Below, piece by piece: positions 1-8,449 of a stretch of 64,000 nucleotides of DNA. Position numbers and translations under genes: made by a program. How positions within the stretch are numbered: the first letter of the stretch is position 1; each line of letters begins with the position of its first letter. This stretch comes from CATQHW01 sp965215345 (GTDB lineage Bacteria > Spirochaetota > Spirochaetia > SZUA-6 > Bin103), in the NCBI GenBank assembly GCA_965215345.1, contig CBDCDL010000002.1:2356001-2420000 (forward strand). Direction: 5' to 3'. The notes under the pieces were generated by a model that was not told the origin of the DNA, did not search any database, and saw only the letters and a list, made by a program, of their open reading frames with translations.

Positions 1-1
1 G

Positions 2-49
2 ACCTGGGACGACCCGACGTTCCAGGCCGCCGAAGGACTGATCATTTGA
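2..49 (+). CDS. C-terminal end of an unidentified protein (partial)
   Basis: The first bases read in frame 2 as a 15-residue tail, TWDDPTFQAAEGLII, followed by TGA. The gene begins outside the window. In type I-C loci cas3 usually precedes cas5, so this could be the end of cas3, but 15 residues cannot show it and a toxin-antitoxin-like pair lies between this tail and cas5. Confidence 0.25.
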   Translation, partial: TWDDPTFQAAEGLII

Positions 50-262
50 CATAATGACCAGCACCGCTTGCATGAACACCGGATTACATGGTACGGTCTG
101 TTCATGTCGTCGGCGGATCACCGTCCGCATGGGCAAGATGGGTAGAAACATGCATGCGGTGCGCTTTGCCACAGGGCGTCGTCTCCGGCTCCGCCGGGGA
201 CGTGGATCATCACGAACCGTCGGCGACCAAGGGAACGATGAACGGACTCGGCATCTACTGCA
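50..262. other. Intergenic region with a CRISPR-repeat-like stretch
   Basis: I see no convincing gene here. At about 183-217 a small hairpin (CCGGC-TCC-GCCGG) is followed by GGGGACGTGGAT and then GAAC. This resembles the 3' half of the CRISPR repeat used at 6520-8325 (GGGGGCGTGGAT, then GAAAC), with 11 of 12 bases matching in the core. It may be chance in GC-rich DNA; see findings. Confidence 0.3.
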
Positions 263-469
263 GTGAAGGTCCGCGACGTGATGCGGGTTCTGGAGACGAA
301 CGGTCTTCGCCTCGTGCGGCAGCGAGGCAGTCACCGCTGTTTCGCGGGCGTCGTCGACGGCCAGACGCGGATGGTGACCCTCCCCGGGAATCTCGGAGAC
401 GACGTTCCCACCGGTACGCTCGCAGCCATCAGGCGCCAGTCCGGCCTGCCCCGCCGTTTGTTCCGTTAG
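263..469 (+). CDS. hicA: HicA-family mRNA interferase toxin
   Basis: A 68-residue protein with the compact dsRBD-like HicA fold. It shows an N-terminal helix followed by the catalytic-His segment RQRGSHRCF, then the strand region VTLPGNLGDDVPTGTL and the closing RRQSGLP typical of HicA. Family members cleave mRNA and are neutralised by HicB. The start is a GTG at 263; no ATG fits. The stop overlaps the stop of the HicB-like gene on the opposite strand (TTAG, 466-469). This is unusual, since hicA and hicB normally lie in one operon. The HicA identity is clear; its partnership with the convergent gene is inferred. Confidence 0.8.
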   Translation: MKVRDVMRVLETNGLRLVRQRGSHRCFAGVVDGQTRMVTLPGNLGDDVPTGTLAAIRRQSGLPRRLFR

Positions 470-768
470 GAATACGAGGGAATATGGGATCGAAGCGTGA
501 ATCGCAGGGGCCGGGCGTCGCCGCCGCGCCGGCGGGTCAGCCACGTCAGCTTTGCCCGCACGTACCACGGAGACCGCCTTGCAAGGAGGCGCCGCTGCTC
601 GTCGGCGGGCAACTCTTCGACCCCCTCCACGTACAGCTCGATGCAGGCGGCGAGCGACGCCTTCGCTTCCTCGAGGGAGGCACCGAAGCTCGCTACGTCG
701 AGGTCGACGCAGATCGCTTCCCAGTTTCGGTCGGACCCGTAAGCGTAGCACCGCAACGTAAGGGTCAC
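466..768 (-). CDS. HicB-like putative antitoxin
   Basis: A 100-residue protein with a GTG start. The N-terminal half (TLRCYAYGSDRNWEAICVD) has the partly degraded RNase-H-like HicB fold seen in HicB and DUF1902-type proteins, followed by a helix EEAKASLAACIELYVEGVEE. There is no recognisable C-terminal ribbon-helix-helix; the tail is basic (ARRSPWYVRAKLTWLTRRR). It is convergent with hicA and overlaps it by 4 bp, so the two transcripts would be complementary at their ends. It is probably the cognate antitoxin, but the opposite orientation means separate promoters. It could also be an orphan HicB-fold protein. Confidence 0.6.
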   Translation of the reverse strand: MTLTLRCYAYGSDRNWEAICVDLDVASFGASLEEAKASLAACIELYVEGVEELPADEQRRLLARRSPWYVRAKLTWLTRRRGGDARPLRFTLRSHIPSYS

Positions 769-857
769 GCGGTCGAGTATACCATCGGACCGGTACCCTG
801 CGCCACTGACCGGCTATCCGTACGCGGCCTCCATCGCGCCGGACCGGGAGGGCAGTG

Positions 858-1529
858 ATGGCGTACGGGATAAAGCTGCGCGTCTGGGGAGAGTACGCCT
901 GCTTCACCCGCCCCGAGATGAAGGTCGAGCGGGTGTCCTACGACGCGATGACGCCCTCCGCAGCACGCGGCATCCTCGAAGCGATCCACTGGAAGCCTGC
1001 CATCCGCTGGGTGATCGACCGCATCCACGTCTTGAATCCCATCCGCTTCGAGAACCTGCGCCGCAACGAACTGGCACGGAAGATACCGGCCGGCGCTGTT
1101 CGCACGGCGATGAAACGCGCCGTCTTCGAGGACCTGCCCATCCTGATCGAGGACGACCGCCAGCAGCGCGCGGCGACGTTGCTGCGCGACGTGGCCTACG
1201 TCATCGAGGCGCACTTCGTCCTGACCGCTGCGGCCGGGACTGCCGACAGCGATGCCAAGCATCTGGCGATGTTCAACCGTCGAGCCGCCAAGGGCCAGTG
1301 CTTCCACCGCCCCTATCTGGGTACGCGGGAGTTCGCCGCCGATTTCTCCCTGGTGACGGACGCCATACCCGAATCTTGCCTGCCTCCCGACCAGCGTGAC
1401 CGCGATCTGGGCTGGATGCTGCACGACATCGTCTACGGGGACGAAACAGCCCCTCGCTTCTTCCGCGCCGCGTTGCGCAACGGCGTGATCGAAGTGCCGC
1501 CGCCGGACGCGGCCGAGGTCAAGGCATGA
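858..1529 (+). CDS. cas5c: CRISPR-associated protein Cas5 (type I-C)
   Basis: A Cas5d/Cas5c protein of 223 residues. In type I-C, which lacks Cas6, this subunit is the endoribonuclease that processes pre-crRNA and caps the 5' handle in Cascade. It has the family N-terminus (WGEYACFTRPEMKVERVSY) and the HWKPAIRW and NLRRNE segments. The ATG at 858 follows a GGGAGGG ribosome-binding site; a GTG sits one codon earlier. Its stop overlaps the cas8 start by ATGA, the first link of a translationally coupled operon running to cas2. Confidence 0.95.
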   Translation: MAYGIKLRVWGEYACFTRPEMKVERVSYDAMTPSAARGILEAIHWKPAIRWVIDRIHVLNPIRFENLRRNELARKIPAGAVRTAMKRAVFEDLPILIEDDRQQRAATLLRDVAYVIEAHFVLTAAAGTADSDAKHLAMFNRRAAKGQCFHRPYLGTREFAADFSLVTDAIPESCLPPDQRDRDLGWMLHDIVYGDETAPRFFRAALRNGVIEVPPPDAAEVKA

Positions 1530-3424
1530 GCATCCTGCAGGCTCTCGCCCACCACTACGACCGCCTCGTGGCCAACGACGAGGCACCAGATTATGGCTAC
1601 TCGGCACAGCCCGTTTCCTACGCCATCGTGCTGTCGCCTGAAGGGGAAGCCGTCGACGTCAAGCCGTTGTTGGACACATCGGGCACCACACCGCGGCCAT
1701 CGCAGCGCTCTGTGCCCCGACCTCTTCGCATGGCAGGTGTCGCTTCCAATTTCCTGTGGGACAAGACGGCCTATGCGCTCGGCGTGAAGCTCGACCGAAG
1801 GGCAAGGCGTCGAAGAACCGCGAGAACGCGGCGAGACACAGGAAAACCGATCCCGGCTGAGCCGGAGCGCGCCGCCTTCGAAGCGCTGCACCAGCGCCTG
1901 CTCGCGGACGCGGACGACGCCGGCCTCGCAGCCCTTCGCGCGTTCCTGGGCGATTGGAAAACCGAGGAGTACGAGACCCTCCGGTACGCAGACGACATGC
2001 TCGATGCCAACGTGGTGTTTCAACTCGATGGCGACGGGCAACGCTTCATCCATCAACGGCCGGCTGCTCGGAACGTCTGGTCGAATCATCTGGCGGGCCA
2101 GGACCGAACGGAAGGTCACTGCCTGATTTCCGGCAAGCGTGAGCCGATAGCGCGTCTGCACGCCAAGATCAAGGGCGTGAGGGGCGCTCAGACGTCAGGC
2201 GCGAGCATCGTCTCGTTCAACAAGGACGCCTTCGAGTCCTTCGGTAGGAAACAGGGTGACAACGCGCCCGTGTCGGAACGCGCGGCGTTCGCGTACACCA
2301 CGGCATTGAACACGCTGCTCGCGCGCGACAGCCGGCGGTGCGTCCAGATTGGCGACGCCACCACCGTCTTCTGGGCCGAAGCGGCCGCCGGCGAGGCCGC
2401 TGCTGCAAAGGCCGAGGAGTGGTTTTCGATGCTTGCCGAACCGGAATCCCCGACGGATGCGGAAGAAGCCGCCAAGGTGGCAGATAAGCTCAAGGCGGTT
2501 GCGGAAGGCAGGCCGCTGGCCGAGATCGATCCCGAGCTGAAGGACACCCGGTTCTACGTGCTCGGCCTCTCACCAAGTAATGCGCGCTTGTCGATCCGCT
2601 TCTGGTGCGAGGACAGCTTCGGCGTCATCGTCGGGAGAATGGGCGACCACTGGCGTGATCTCCATCTCGAACCGACACCGTGGCGCACGCCGCCCGCCGC
2701 GTGGCGCCTGCTCCGGGAGACGGCCCTGCAGCGTAAGGCAGACAACATTCCGTCGACGCTGGGCGGCGCCTTGATGCGCTCGATCCTCACGGGCAACCGC
2801 TACCCGCGGTCGCTGCTGGCGGCAATCATCATGCGCGTGCGCGCCGATGGCGAGGTGTCCGGCATGCGCGCAGCCATTGTCAAGGCGTGCATCAGGCGTA
2901 ACGAACGCCTGTCTCATCCTGACGAAAGCAAGGAGGACGAATTGGTGAGCATCGACCACGACAGCGACAACATCGCCTACAATCTTGGACGACTGTTCGC
3001 GGCCTATGCCTACGCCGAAAAGAGCGTGGCCGATCGCGGCGCGACCATCCGTGACAAGTACATGGGAGCAGCTTCGGCAACGCCGCGCCGGGTCTTTCCG
3101 ATCGTGATGCGCGGCTACGAACACAACCGAGCCGGCCTTGCCAAGGACAACAGCAAGAAGGGCCTGGGAAAGCTCGCGGACATGGCGGTTAAGGAGATCA
3201 TGGAGCGGCTGCCTGGGAGCGGCGAATTGCCGGCGACGCTGCCGCTCGAGGATCAGGGCCGATTCTTTGTTGGCTATTACCACCAGGAGAGATCCTTCTA
3301 CCAAAGTCGCGGGCCGGGAGGTGCCGACGACCGACCGTTTAATGGAGGCACCGAAGCTGCGACCGATCGGCCGCAGCACGAATTGTTCGCACCCGAACCA
3401 GACGCTGAGGAATCACTCGAATGA
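1526..3424 (+). CDS. cas8c: CRISPR-associated protein Cas8c/Csd1 (type I-C)
   Basis: The large Cascade subunit Cas8c (Csd1), 632 residues and a little longer than many homologues. It recognises the PAM and positions target DNA for Cas3. Family landmarks are the N-terminal LQALAHHYDRLV, a central FYVLGLSPSNARLSIRFW segment and the YNLGRLFAAYAYAEK region, with the typical alanine-rich C-terminal helical bundle that also supplies the internal Cas11c reading in type I-C. The start overlaps cas5 and the stop overlaps cas7, both by 4 bp. Confidence 0.95.
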   Translation: MSILQALAHHYDRLVANDEAPDYGYSAQPVSYAIVLSPEGEAVDVKPLLDTSGTTPRPSQRSVPRPLRMAGVASNFLWDKTAYALGVKLDRRARRRRTARTRRDTGKPIPAEPERAAFEALHQRLLADADDAGLAALRAFLGDWKTEEYETLRYADDMLDANVVFQLDGDGQRFIHQRPAARNVWSNHLAGQDRTEGHCLISGKREPIARLHAKIKGVRGAQTSGASIVSFNKDAFESFGRKQGDNAPVSERAAFAYTTALNTLLARDSRRCVQIGDATTVFWAEAAAGEAAAAKAEEWFSMLAEPESPTDAEEAAKVADKLKAVAEGRPLAEIDPELKDTRFYVLGLSPSNARLSIRFWCEDSFGVIVGRMGDHWRDLHLEPTPWRTPPAAWRLLRETALQRKADNIPSTLGGALMRSILTGNRYPRSLLAAIIMRVRADGEVSGMRAAIVKACIRRNERLSHPDESKEDELVSIDHDSDNIAYNLGRLFAAYAYAEKSVADRGATIRDKYMGAASATPRRVFPIVMRGYEHNRAGLAKDNSKKGLGKLADMAVKEIMERLPGSGELPATLPLEDQGRFFVGYYHQERSFYQSRGPGGADDRPFNGGTEAATDRPQHELFAPEPDAEESLE

Positions 3425-4332
3425 GCACGGAACCGATCAAGAACCGCTACGACTTCGTCTATCTGTTTGATGTCGTCAACGGCAATCCCAATGGCGACCC
3501 GGACGCGGGGAACCTGCCGCGGCTCGACCCGGAAACCAATCAGGGGCTGGTTTCGGACGTGTGCCTGAAGCGCAAGGTCCGCAACTACGTCCAGCTTGTC
3601 GCGAAGGACGGCTGCGAGATATTCGTCCAGGAGAAGCGTCCGCTGAATCCGCTGATCGCGGAGGCATGCAGCGAGACCGGGCAACCGGACCACCGCAAGG
3701 CCGCGGGCGGTTGGGATACACGGAAGGCAAAGGAGCGGTCGCAGACCGACATTGCGTCTCTGCAGGTATGGCTCTGCAAGAAGTACTTCGACATCAGGAC
3801 GTTCGGAGCGGTGATGTCTACCGGTCCCAATGCCGGACAGATGCGAGGGCCGGTCCAGTTCACGTTCGCGCGGTCGATCGACCCGATCCTGCCGCTCGAA
3901 CAGGCGATTACGCGCGTCACGGACGTGGACAAGGAAGAGGGGGAGATGGGCCGCAAGCACATCGTCCCCTATGGCCTCTACCGTGCTCACGGATTCGTCT
4001 CAGCCTGCCTGGCCGGCGGCGCTGGCTTCTCCGAGGACGATCTCGAGCTACTGTGGGCGGCGCTCGAACAGATGTTCGACCATGACCGCTCGGCGGCGCG
4101 GGGCGAGATGGCGGCGCGGAGGCTGATTCTGTTCAAACATGCCAGCGCGCTCGGCAACGCCCCTGCACACCGGATGTTCGAACGGGTAACCGTCAAGCGG
4201 GTCTTCGACGGTAAGGAATATCAGTGCGGCGAGCGCAGCGACCTGCCACCGGCGCGGGCGTATGCGGATTACGCCGTCCACGTCGACGAGCGCGATCTGC
4301 CGGACGGGGTCGAAGTGGTCGACAGACTCTGA
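3421..4332 (+). CDS. cas7c: CRISPR-associated protein Cas7 (type I-C, Csd2)
   Basis: The Cascade backbone protein Cas7c (Csd2), 303 residues, which polymerises along the crRNA. The N-terminal signature YLFDVVNGNPNGDPDAGNLP is diagnostic for Csd2, followed by the TDVCLKRKVRNY-type segment and a long RAMP-fold core containing RTFGAVMSTGPNAG. The start overlaps cas8 by ATGA. The gap to cas4 is only 8 bp, so the genes are in one operon. Confidence 0.96.
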   Translation: MSTEPIKNRYDFVYLFDVVNGNPNGDPDAGNLPRLDPETNQGLVSDVCLKRKVRNYVQLVAKDGCEIFVQEKRPLNPLIAEACSETGQPDHRKAAGGWDTRKAKERSQTDIASLQVWLCKKYFDIRTFGAVMSTGPNAGQMRGPVQFTFARSIDPILPLEQAITRVTDVDKEEGEMGRKHIVPYGLYRAHGFVSACLAGGAGFSEDDLELLWAALEQMFDHDRSAARGEMAARRLILFKHASALGNAPAHRMFERVTVKRVFDGKEYQCGERSDLPPARAYADYAVHVDERDLPDGVEVVDRL

Positions 4333-4340
4333 GTTCCCGG

Positions 4341-4982
4341 ATGGCAGCGAGCAAAGGCGAGGCAGTTGCGGAGGACGATCTGGCGCCGATCCGCGCCCTG
4401 CAACACATGCTCTACTGCCCGCGGCGGTGTGCGCTGATCCACGTCGAGCGGCAGTGGGTCGAAAATCAGCTCACTGCAGAGGGACGTCTCCTGCATGGCC
4501 GTGCCGATGAAGGCGGCAGTGAACGCCGCCGAGGCGTACGAATCGAGCGCAGCGTTGCCCTTCGCTCGTTGACGCTCGGCGTGACAGGGATCGCCGATGT
4601 GGTCGAGATACATGGCGGTGGCCGGCTCTGTCCGGTCGAGTACAAGCGAGGCAGTCCCACCGCTCATCGCGCCGACGAGGTTCAACTCTGCGCCCAGGCG
4701 ATGTGCCTCGAGGAGATGTTGGAAGTTGTCGTTCCTGAAGGCGCCCTGTTCTACGGGCGTAACCGCCGCCGCAGGACGGTGACGCTCGATTCCGGCTTGC
4801 GCGCACTGACCGCACGCGTAGCTGCCGACATGCGGAAGATGCTGGCAGCACGTGAAGTTCCGCCAGCGGAGTTCGAGCCTCGGAAGTGCAACGCCTGTTC
4901 GCTCAAGGAAGTATGTCAGCCGCAGAGCCCGCGCGGACCGAACACGGTCCTCCGTTGGCTCATGCGCGCTATCGAAGGCTGA
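4341..4982 (+). CDS. cas4: CRISPR-associated exonuclease Cas4
   Basis: A Cas4 protein of 213 residues: a RecB-like nuclease with an iron-sulphur cluster that trims prespacers and selects PAM-bearing ends during adaptation. Visible features are the N-terminal cysteine pair LYCPRRC, an acidic active-site residue in TGIADVVEI, the E-x-K motif CPVEYKRG, and the C-terminal cysteines CNACSLKEVC that complete the 4-Cys cluster. The start at 4341 gives the usual Cas4 length and lies 8 bp after cas7; longer readings upstream would run into cas7. cas1 starts 6 bp downstream. Confidence 0.93.
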   Translation: MAASKGEAVAEDDLAPIRALQHMLYCPRRCALIHVERQWVENQLTAEGRLLHGRADEGGSERRRGVRIERSVALRSLTLGVTGIADVVEIHGGGRLCPVEYKRGSPTAHRADEVQLCAQAMCLEEMLEVVVPEGALFYGRNRRRRTVTLDSGLRALTARVAADMRKMLAAREVPPAEFEPRKCNACSLKEVCQPQSPRGPNTVLRWLMRAIEG

Positions 4983-4988
4983 TTCACG

Positions 4989-6030
4989 ATGCGCCGTCAT
5001 CTCAACACGCTCTACGTGACCACCGAGAACGCGTGGCTGCACAAGGACGGCGAAAACGCGGTCGTGAAGGTGGACGGCGCGGAGCGCGGACGCGTTCCGG
5101 TGCATCTGCTCGGCGGCATCGTCTGTTTCGGTTCGGTCGGGGTTTCCCCACCGCTGATGGGACACTGCGCCGAACGGGGCGTGCGCATCTCCCTGATGAG
5201 CCGGAGCGGTCGCTTTCCTCGCGCGGGTCGAGGGTCCGGTATCCGGCAACGTGCTGTTGCGGCGCGATCAGTACCGCGCTACGGATGACCCGTCGGCGAC
5301 CGCCGCGCTGGTCCGTAATCTGGTCGCGGGGAAGATTCTGAATCAGCGTACCGTGGTGCGCCGCGCGCTGCGCGATCATGGCGGCAGCAGTGCCGAGGAG
5401 ACCCGAGCAAGACTGGTGCTCTGTGAGCGCCGCCTGAGTGACGCGGCAAGACGGAGCACGCGGTCGGATTCGACGGCGACGCTCCGCGGCATCGAGGGTG
5501 AGGCCGCCCGCGTTTATTACGAGGTATTCGGCGATCTCGTGCGGCGCGAGGAACCGGAGTTCACGTTCACCGGCCGCTCCCGCAGGCCGCCGCTGGACGC
5601 GATGAACGCATTGCTGTCGTTCCTCTACACGTTGCTGCTCCATGATTGCCGCTCAGCGCTGGAAACGGTGGGTCTCGATCCCGCCGTCGGATTTCTGCAC
5701 CGGGAGCGTCCGGGTCGTCCGAGTCTCGCTCTCGATCTCATGGAGGAGTTGCGGCCCGTTCTGGCGGACCGCCTTGCGCTGTCGTTGGTCAATCGTCGGC
5801 AGCTCTCGGCGCGAGACTTTGATACGGCGATCAGTGGCGCCGTGACACTGCGGGAGAACGCGCGAAAGATGACGCTCGTGGCGTATCAGGATCGAAAAAA
5901 GGATGAGCTGACTCACTCGTTCCTCAAGGAAAAGACGACGCTCGGTCTGGTCCCATTCGTGCAGGCCGCCTTGATGGCGCGGCGATTGCGCGGCGATCTC
6001 GACGGCTATCCGCCGTTTCTCTGGCGATAG
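4989..6030 (+). pseudogene. cas1: CRISPR integrase Cas1, broken by a single frameshift
   Basis: Cas1 of type I-C (about 346 residues if joined), the metal-dependent integrase that inserts spacers. The N-terminal beta domain reads from the ATG at 4989 (HLNTLYVTTENAWLHKDGEN) to GRF at 5211-5216. The expected continuation LARVEGPVSGNVLLRRD is then in the next frame, so one extra base lies at 5217-5218 (CGC TTT CCT CGC). All catalytic segments are in the downstream frame and intact: Glu in GIEGEAARVYYEVF, His in LHDCRSALETVG, acidic residues in LDLMEELRPVLADRL. This is a disabled gene, a sequencing error, or a +1 recoding site (TTT to TTC slippage is plausible). An internal ATG at 5251 could give an N-truncated protein. 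cas2 and the array look intact. Confidence 0.88.
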
Positions 6031-6039
6031 GCAACGCCG

Positions 6040-6330
6040 ATGTTGATGCTCGTTACCTACGACGTGGCTACCGGCGATGCTGCCGGAAGACGCCGGCTTC
6101 GGCGCGTCGCGCGCCTGTGCCAGGACTTCGGGCAGCGGGTGCAATACTCCGTGTTCGAGTGTCAGGTAGATCCCGCTCAATGGGCGGCGCTCCGCGCTCG
6201 ACTTATCAGCGCGATTGACGAGAGTGTGGACAGCCTGCGCTTCTACAGGCTCGGTGCCAACTGGCGCTCACGAATCGAACATGCAGGCGCGAAAGCATCC
6301 TACGATCCTGACGGCCCGCTGGTGCTTTGA
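6040..6330 (+). CDS. cas2: CRISPR-associated protein Cas2
   Basis: Cas2, 96 residues, the structural dimer of the Cas1-Cas2 integrase. The ferredoxin-like N-terminal strand carries the conserved Asp in MLVTYDVAT, followed by the basic helix RRLRRVARLCQDFG and VQYSVFECQVDPAQW; DSLRFYRLG is typical of the I-C group. It starts 9 bp after cas1 and is followed directly by an inverted repeat and the array leader. Confidence 0.95.
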   Translation: MLMLVTYDVATGDAAGRRRLRRVARLCQDFGQRVQYSVFECQVDPAQWAALRARLISAIDESVDSLRFYRLGANWRSRIEHAGAKASYDPDGPLVL

Positions 6331-6381
6331 GCGTGCGCGAAGGTGGAGTGGACACGGCGCGGCGCGCACGTTCGCGCACGC
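6331..6381 (+). terminator. Inverted repeat just after cas2
   Basis: GCGTGCGCGAA at 6331-6341 pairs perfectly with TTCGCGCACGC at 6371-6381, immediately after the cas2 stop. The loop is 29 nt and there is no clear U-tract. It may end or attenuate the cas transcript before the array leader. Confidence 0.4.
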
Positions 6382-6519
6382 TGGGTCGTTTGATTCCGCC
6401 CGCTGAGGAGCAGGAATTTCCGCATGTCCGGGAAACGACGATCTGTCTCCGCATCGTTTGGCAAGGTTCGCGCCAACCTGTCGGTTTACTGCTCGCTTGT
6501 AACGAGTTACGCTGCCGCA
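6382..6519 (+). promoter_or_regulatory. CRISPR leader
   Basis: The stretch between cas2 and the first repeat has no gene and is in the standard leader position for type I-C: cas-proximal, with the degenerate repeat at the far end. A palindrome GTAACGAGTTAC (6499-6510) lies 9 bp before the first repeat and could serve as an anchoring site for integration. No strong -35/-10 pair is obvious, although a promoter must lie here or upstream. Confidence 0.6.
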
Positions 6520-8325
6520 GTCGCCCCCCGCGCGGGGGCGTGGATTGAAACGCCTACGCGGAGCGCAAGGCAGCCGCCGCGAGCGTCGCCCCCCGCGCGG
6601 GGGCGTGGATTGAAACCGTAATGCGTCCCGGATTGGTACGCCGTTCCTCAGGTCGCCCCCCGCGCGGGGGCGTGGATTGAAACGTGATCGTCGACTACAA
6701 GAGCCAAGACCCCCCGCGTCGCCCCCCGCGCGGGGGCGTGGATTGAAACTCCGGCAGGGGGCGATCAGCCGAAACGCGAAGCTTCTCGTCGCCCCCCGCG
6801 CGGGGGCGTGGATTGAAACCGCTGCCCGGTCCTGGTGATACCGCCACTGCCCGTGTCGCCCCCCGCGCGGGGGCGTGGATTGAAACTCGAGCACCGCGTA
6901 TACGCCGCCGCCGCCGCCGGCCTGTCGCCCCCCGCGCGGGGGCGTGGATTGAAACATCACCGTCGTGACGCTCGGCAGCAGGCGTTCCTTGTCGCCCCCC
7001 GCGCGGGGGCGTGGATTGAAACGCGGAGAGCGCGTTCGGCGAGTCTCTGCGCCGGTGGTCGCCCCCCGCGCGGGGGCGTGGATTGAAACGCTCTCGCTGG
7101 GCGCCGTGTTGGAGCTCCGGGTCGCGTCGCCCCCCGCGCGGGGGCGTCTCCGGATTGAAACTACTTCGCCGCAATTTTCGCGCTATGCCTCGCCATGTCG
7201 CCCCCCGCGCGGGGGCGTGGATTGAAACATGACCGACGACTCGACCGTCGTCGCCGACGGCGGCTAGTCGCCCCCCGCGCGGGGGCGTGGATTGAAACGA
7301 GGCCCACCCGGGAGCGGTGGACGTGCCGGCGATGTCGCCCCCCGCGCGGGGGCGTGGATTGAAACCCGGCCATTCTCCGGTCAGCTGCCTGTATATTGCG
7401 AGTCGCCCCCCGCGCGGGGGCGTGGATTGAAACCCACAGGCTGCCCGTCGCGCCGCCGTGTTCCAGGTCGCCCCCCGCGCGGGGGCGTGGATTGAAACCG
7501 TGTAAAGGCCGACAAAGCCTCCACCTTCGGGTTGCCACGTCGCCCCCCGCGCGGGGGCGTGGATTGAAACAGCTTCCGGACAGCGGCAAAGCAATGCCAC
7601 CCAGAGTCGCCCCCCGCGCGGGGGCGTGGATTGAAACTTTTCACTCGTCGGTGAACAACGAACAGGCAAGAGTCGCCCCCCGCGCGGGGGCGTGGATTGA
7701 AACTGCGCCGAGTGTGTCTAACGTCAACGTTTGCCTGGTCGCCCCCCGCGCGGGGGCGTGGATTGAAACTTCATCGCTGCCGTTGCCCAGGTCCGGGTGG
7801 CATTGGTCGCCCCCCGCGCGGGGGCGTGGATTGAAACCAGCGTGGCCAGCAACCGGCGCTTCAACGCCAGCGCTTCAGGTCGCCCCCCGCGCGGGGGCGT
7901 GGATTGAAACATCCACGATCTGTGCGATCTCCATGCCTGCCTGGGCGTCGCGTCGCCCCCCGCGCGGGGGCGTGGATTGAAACTCTGTGGGCGCCATCGC
8001 TAGCGGGAACCTGGACAGGGTCGCCCCCCGCGCGGGGGCGTGGATTGAAACGCCGTCATCGAGGCCGCGACGATGCGCCTCCCAGGTCGCCCCCCGCGCG
8101 GGGGCGTGGATTGAAACCCGGCGACGGATGGGATGCCCTGGGCTGGAGAAGGGTCGCCCCCCGCGCGGGGGCGTGGATTGAAACGGCGCGAGCCACGGCC
8201 GCCTCGGCGGCGGCCACCGCCTCCCTGTCGCCCCCCGCGCGGGGGCGTGGATTGAAACTACACGCGATGGCCGCAGCCGGGCAGCAGGTACGAGTCGCCC
8301 CCCGCGCGGGGGCGTGGAACCTAAC
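6520..8325 (+). CRISPR. Type I-C CRISPR array, 27 repeats and 26 spacers
   Basis: A 32-bp repeat begins GTCGCCCCCC, has a GC hairpin (CCCCCGCGCGGGGG) and ends GTGGATTGAAAC, the 3' handle typical of type I-C. Repeat starts are 6520, 6585, 6652, 6718, 6788, 6855, 6924, 6991, 7058, 7126, 7197, 7267, 7334, 7402, 7467, 7539, 7606, 7672, 7738, 7806, 7879, 7952, 8020, 8086, 8153, 8227 and 8294. Spacers are about 33-42 bp and all appear different. Repeat 10 (7126-7161) carries a 4-bp insertion near its 3' end (CGTCTCCGGATT). Repeat 27 (8294-8325) is degenerate at its 3' end (GGAACCTAAC), marking the leader-distal terminus. Confidence 0.98.
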
Positions 8326-8430
8326 CTTGCCGCGACATGGCAGCACCGCAGGACGATCGGCGCCCGTCCAACGTGCCCGGGGTCCGGCGGCTACCAGGGT
8401 TCTGGTGCTACAGGTTGCAAATGCTGGTGA

Positions 8431-8449
8431 TGCAATCATATTGATGGCA
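8431..8449. promoter_or_regulatory. Operator-like inverted repeat before the decayed FitA gene
   Basis: TGCAATCA (8431-8438), 3 bp, then TGATGGCA (8442-8449) form a 7-of-8 inverted repeat ending at the relic ATG. This is the arrangement expected for autoregulation by a ribbon-helix-helix antitoxin. A weak -35-like TTGCAA lies at 8415. Confidence 0.4.

Noticed and set aside
88..858. 256-codon plus-strand frame across hicA and the HicB-like gene
   Set aside because: Composition is Arg/Pro-rich without motifs, and it overlaps two recognisable small genes in other frames.
6268..8439. Long open frames on both strands through the CRISPR array, with repeating motifs such as FNPRPRAGGD or APRAGAWIET
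   Set aside because: They are translations of the 32-bp CRISPR repeat; the periodic motifs vanish outside the array.
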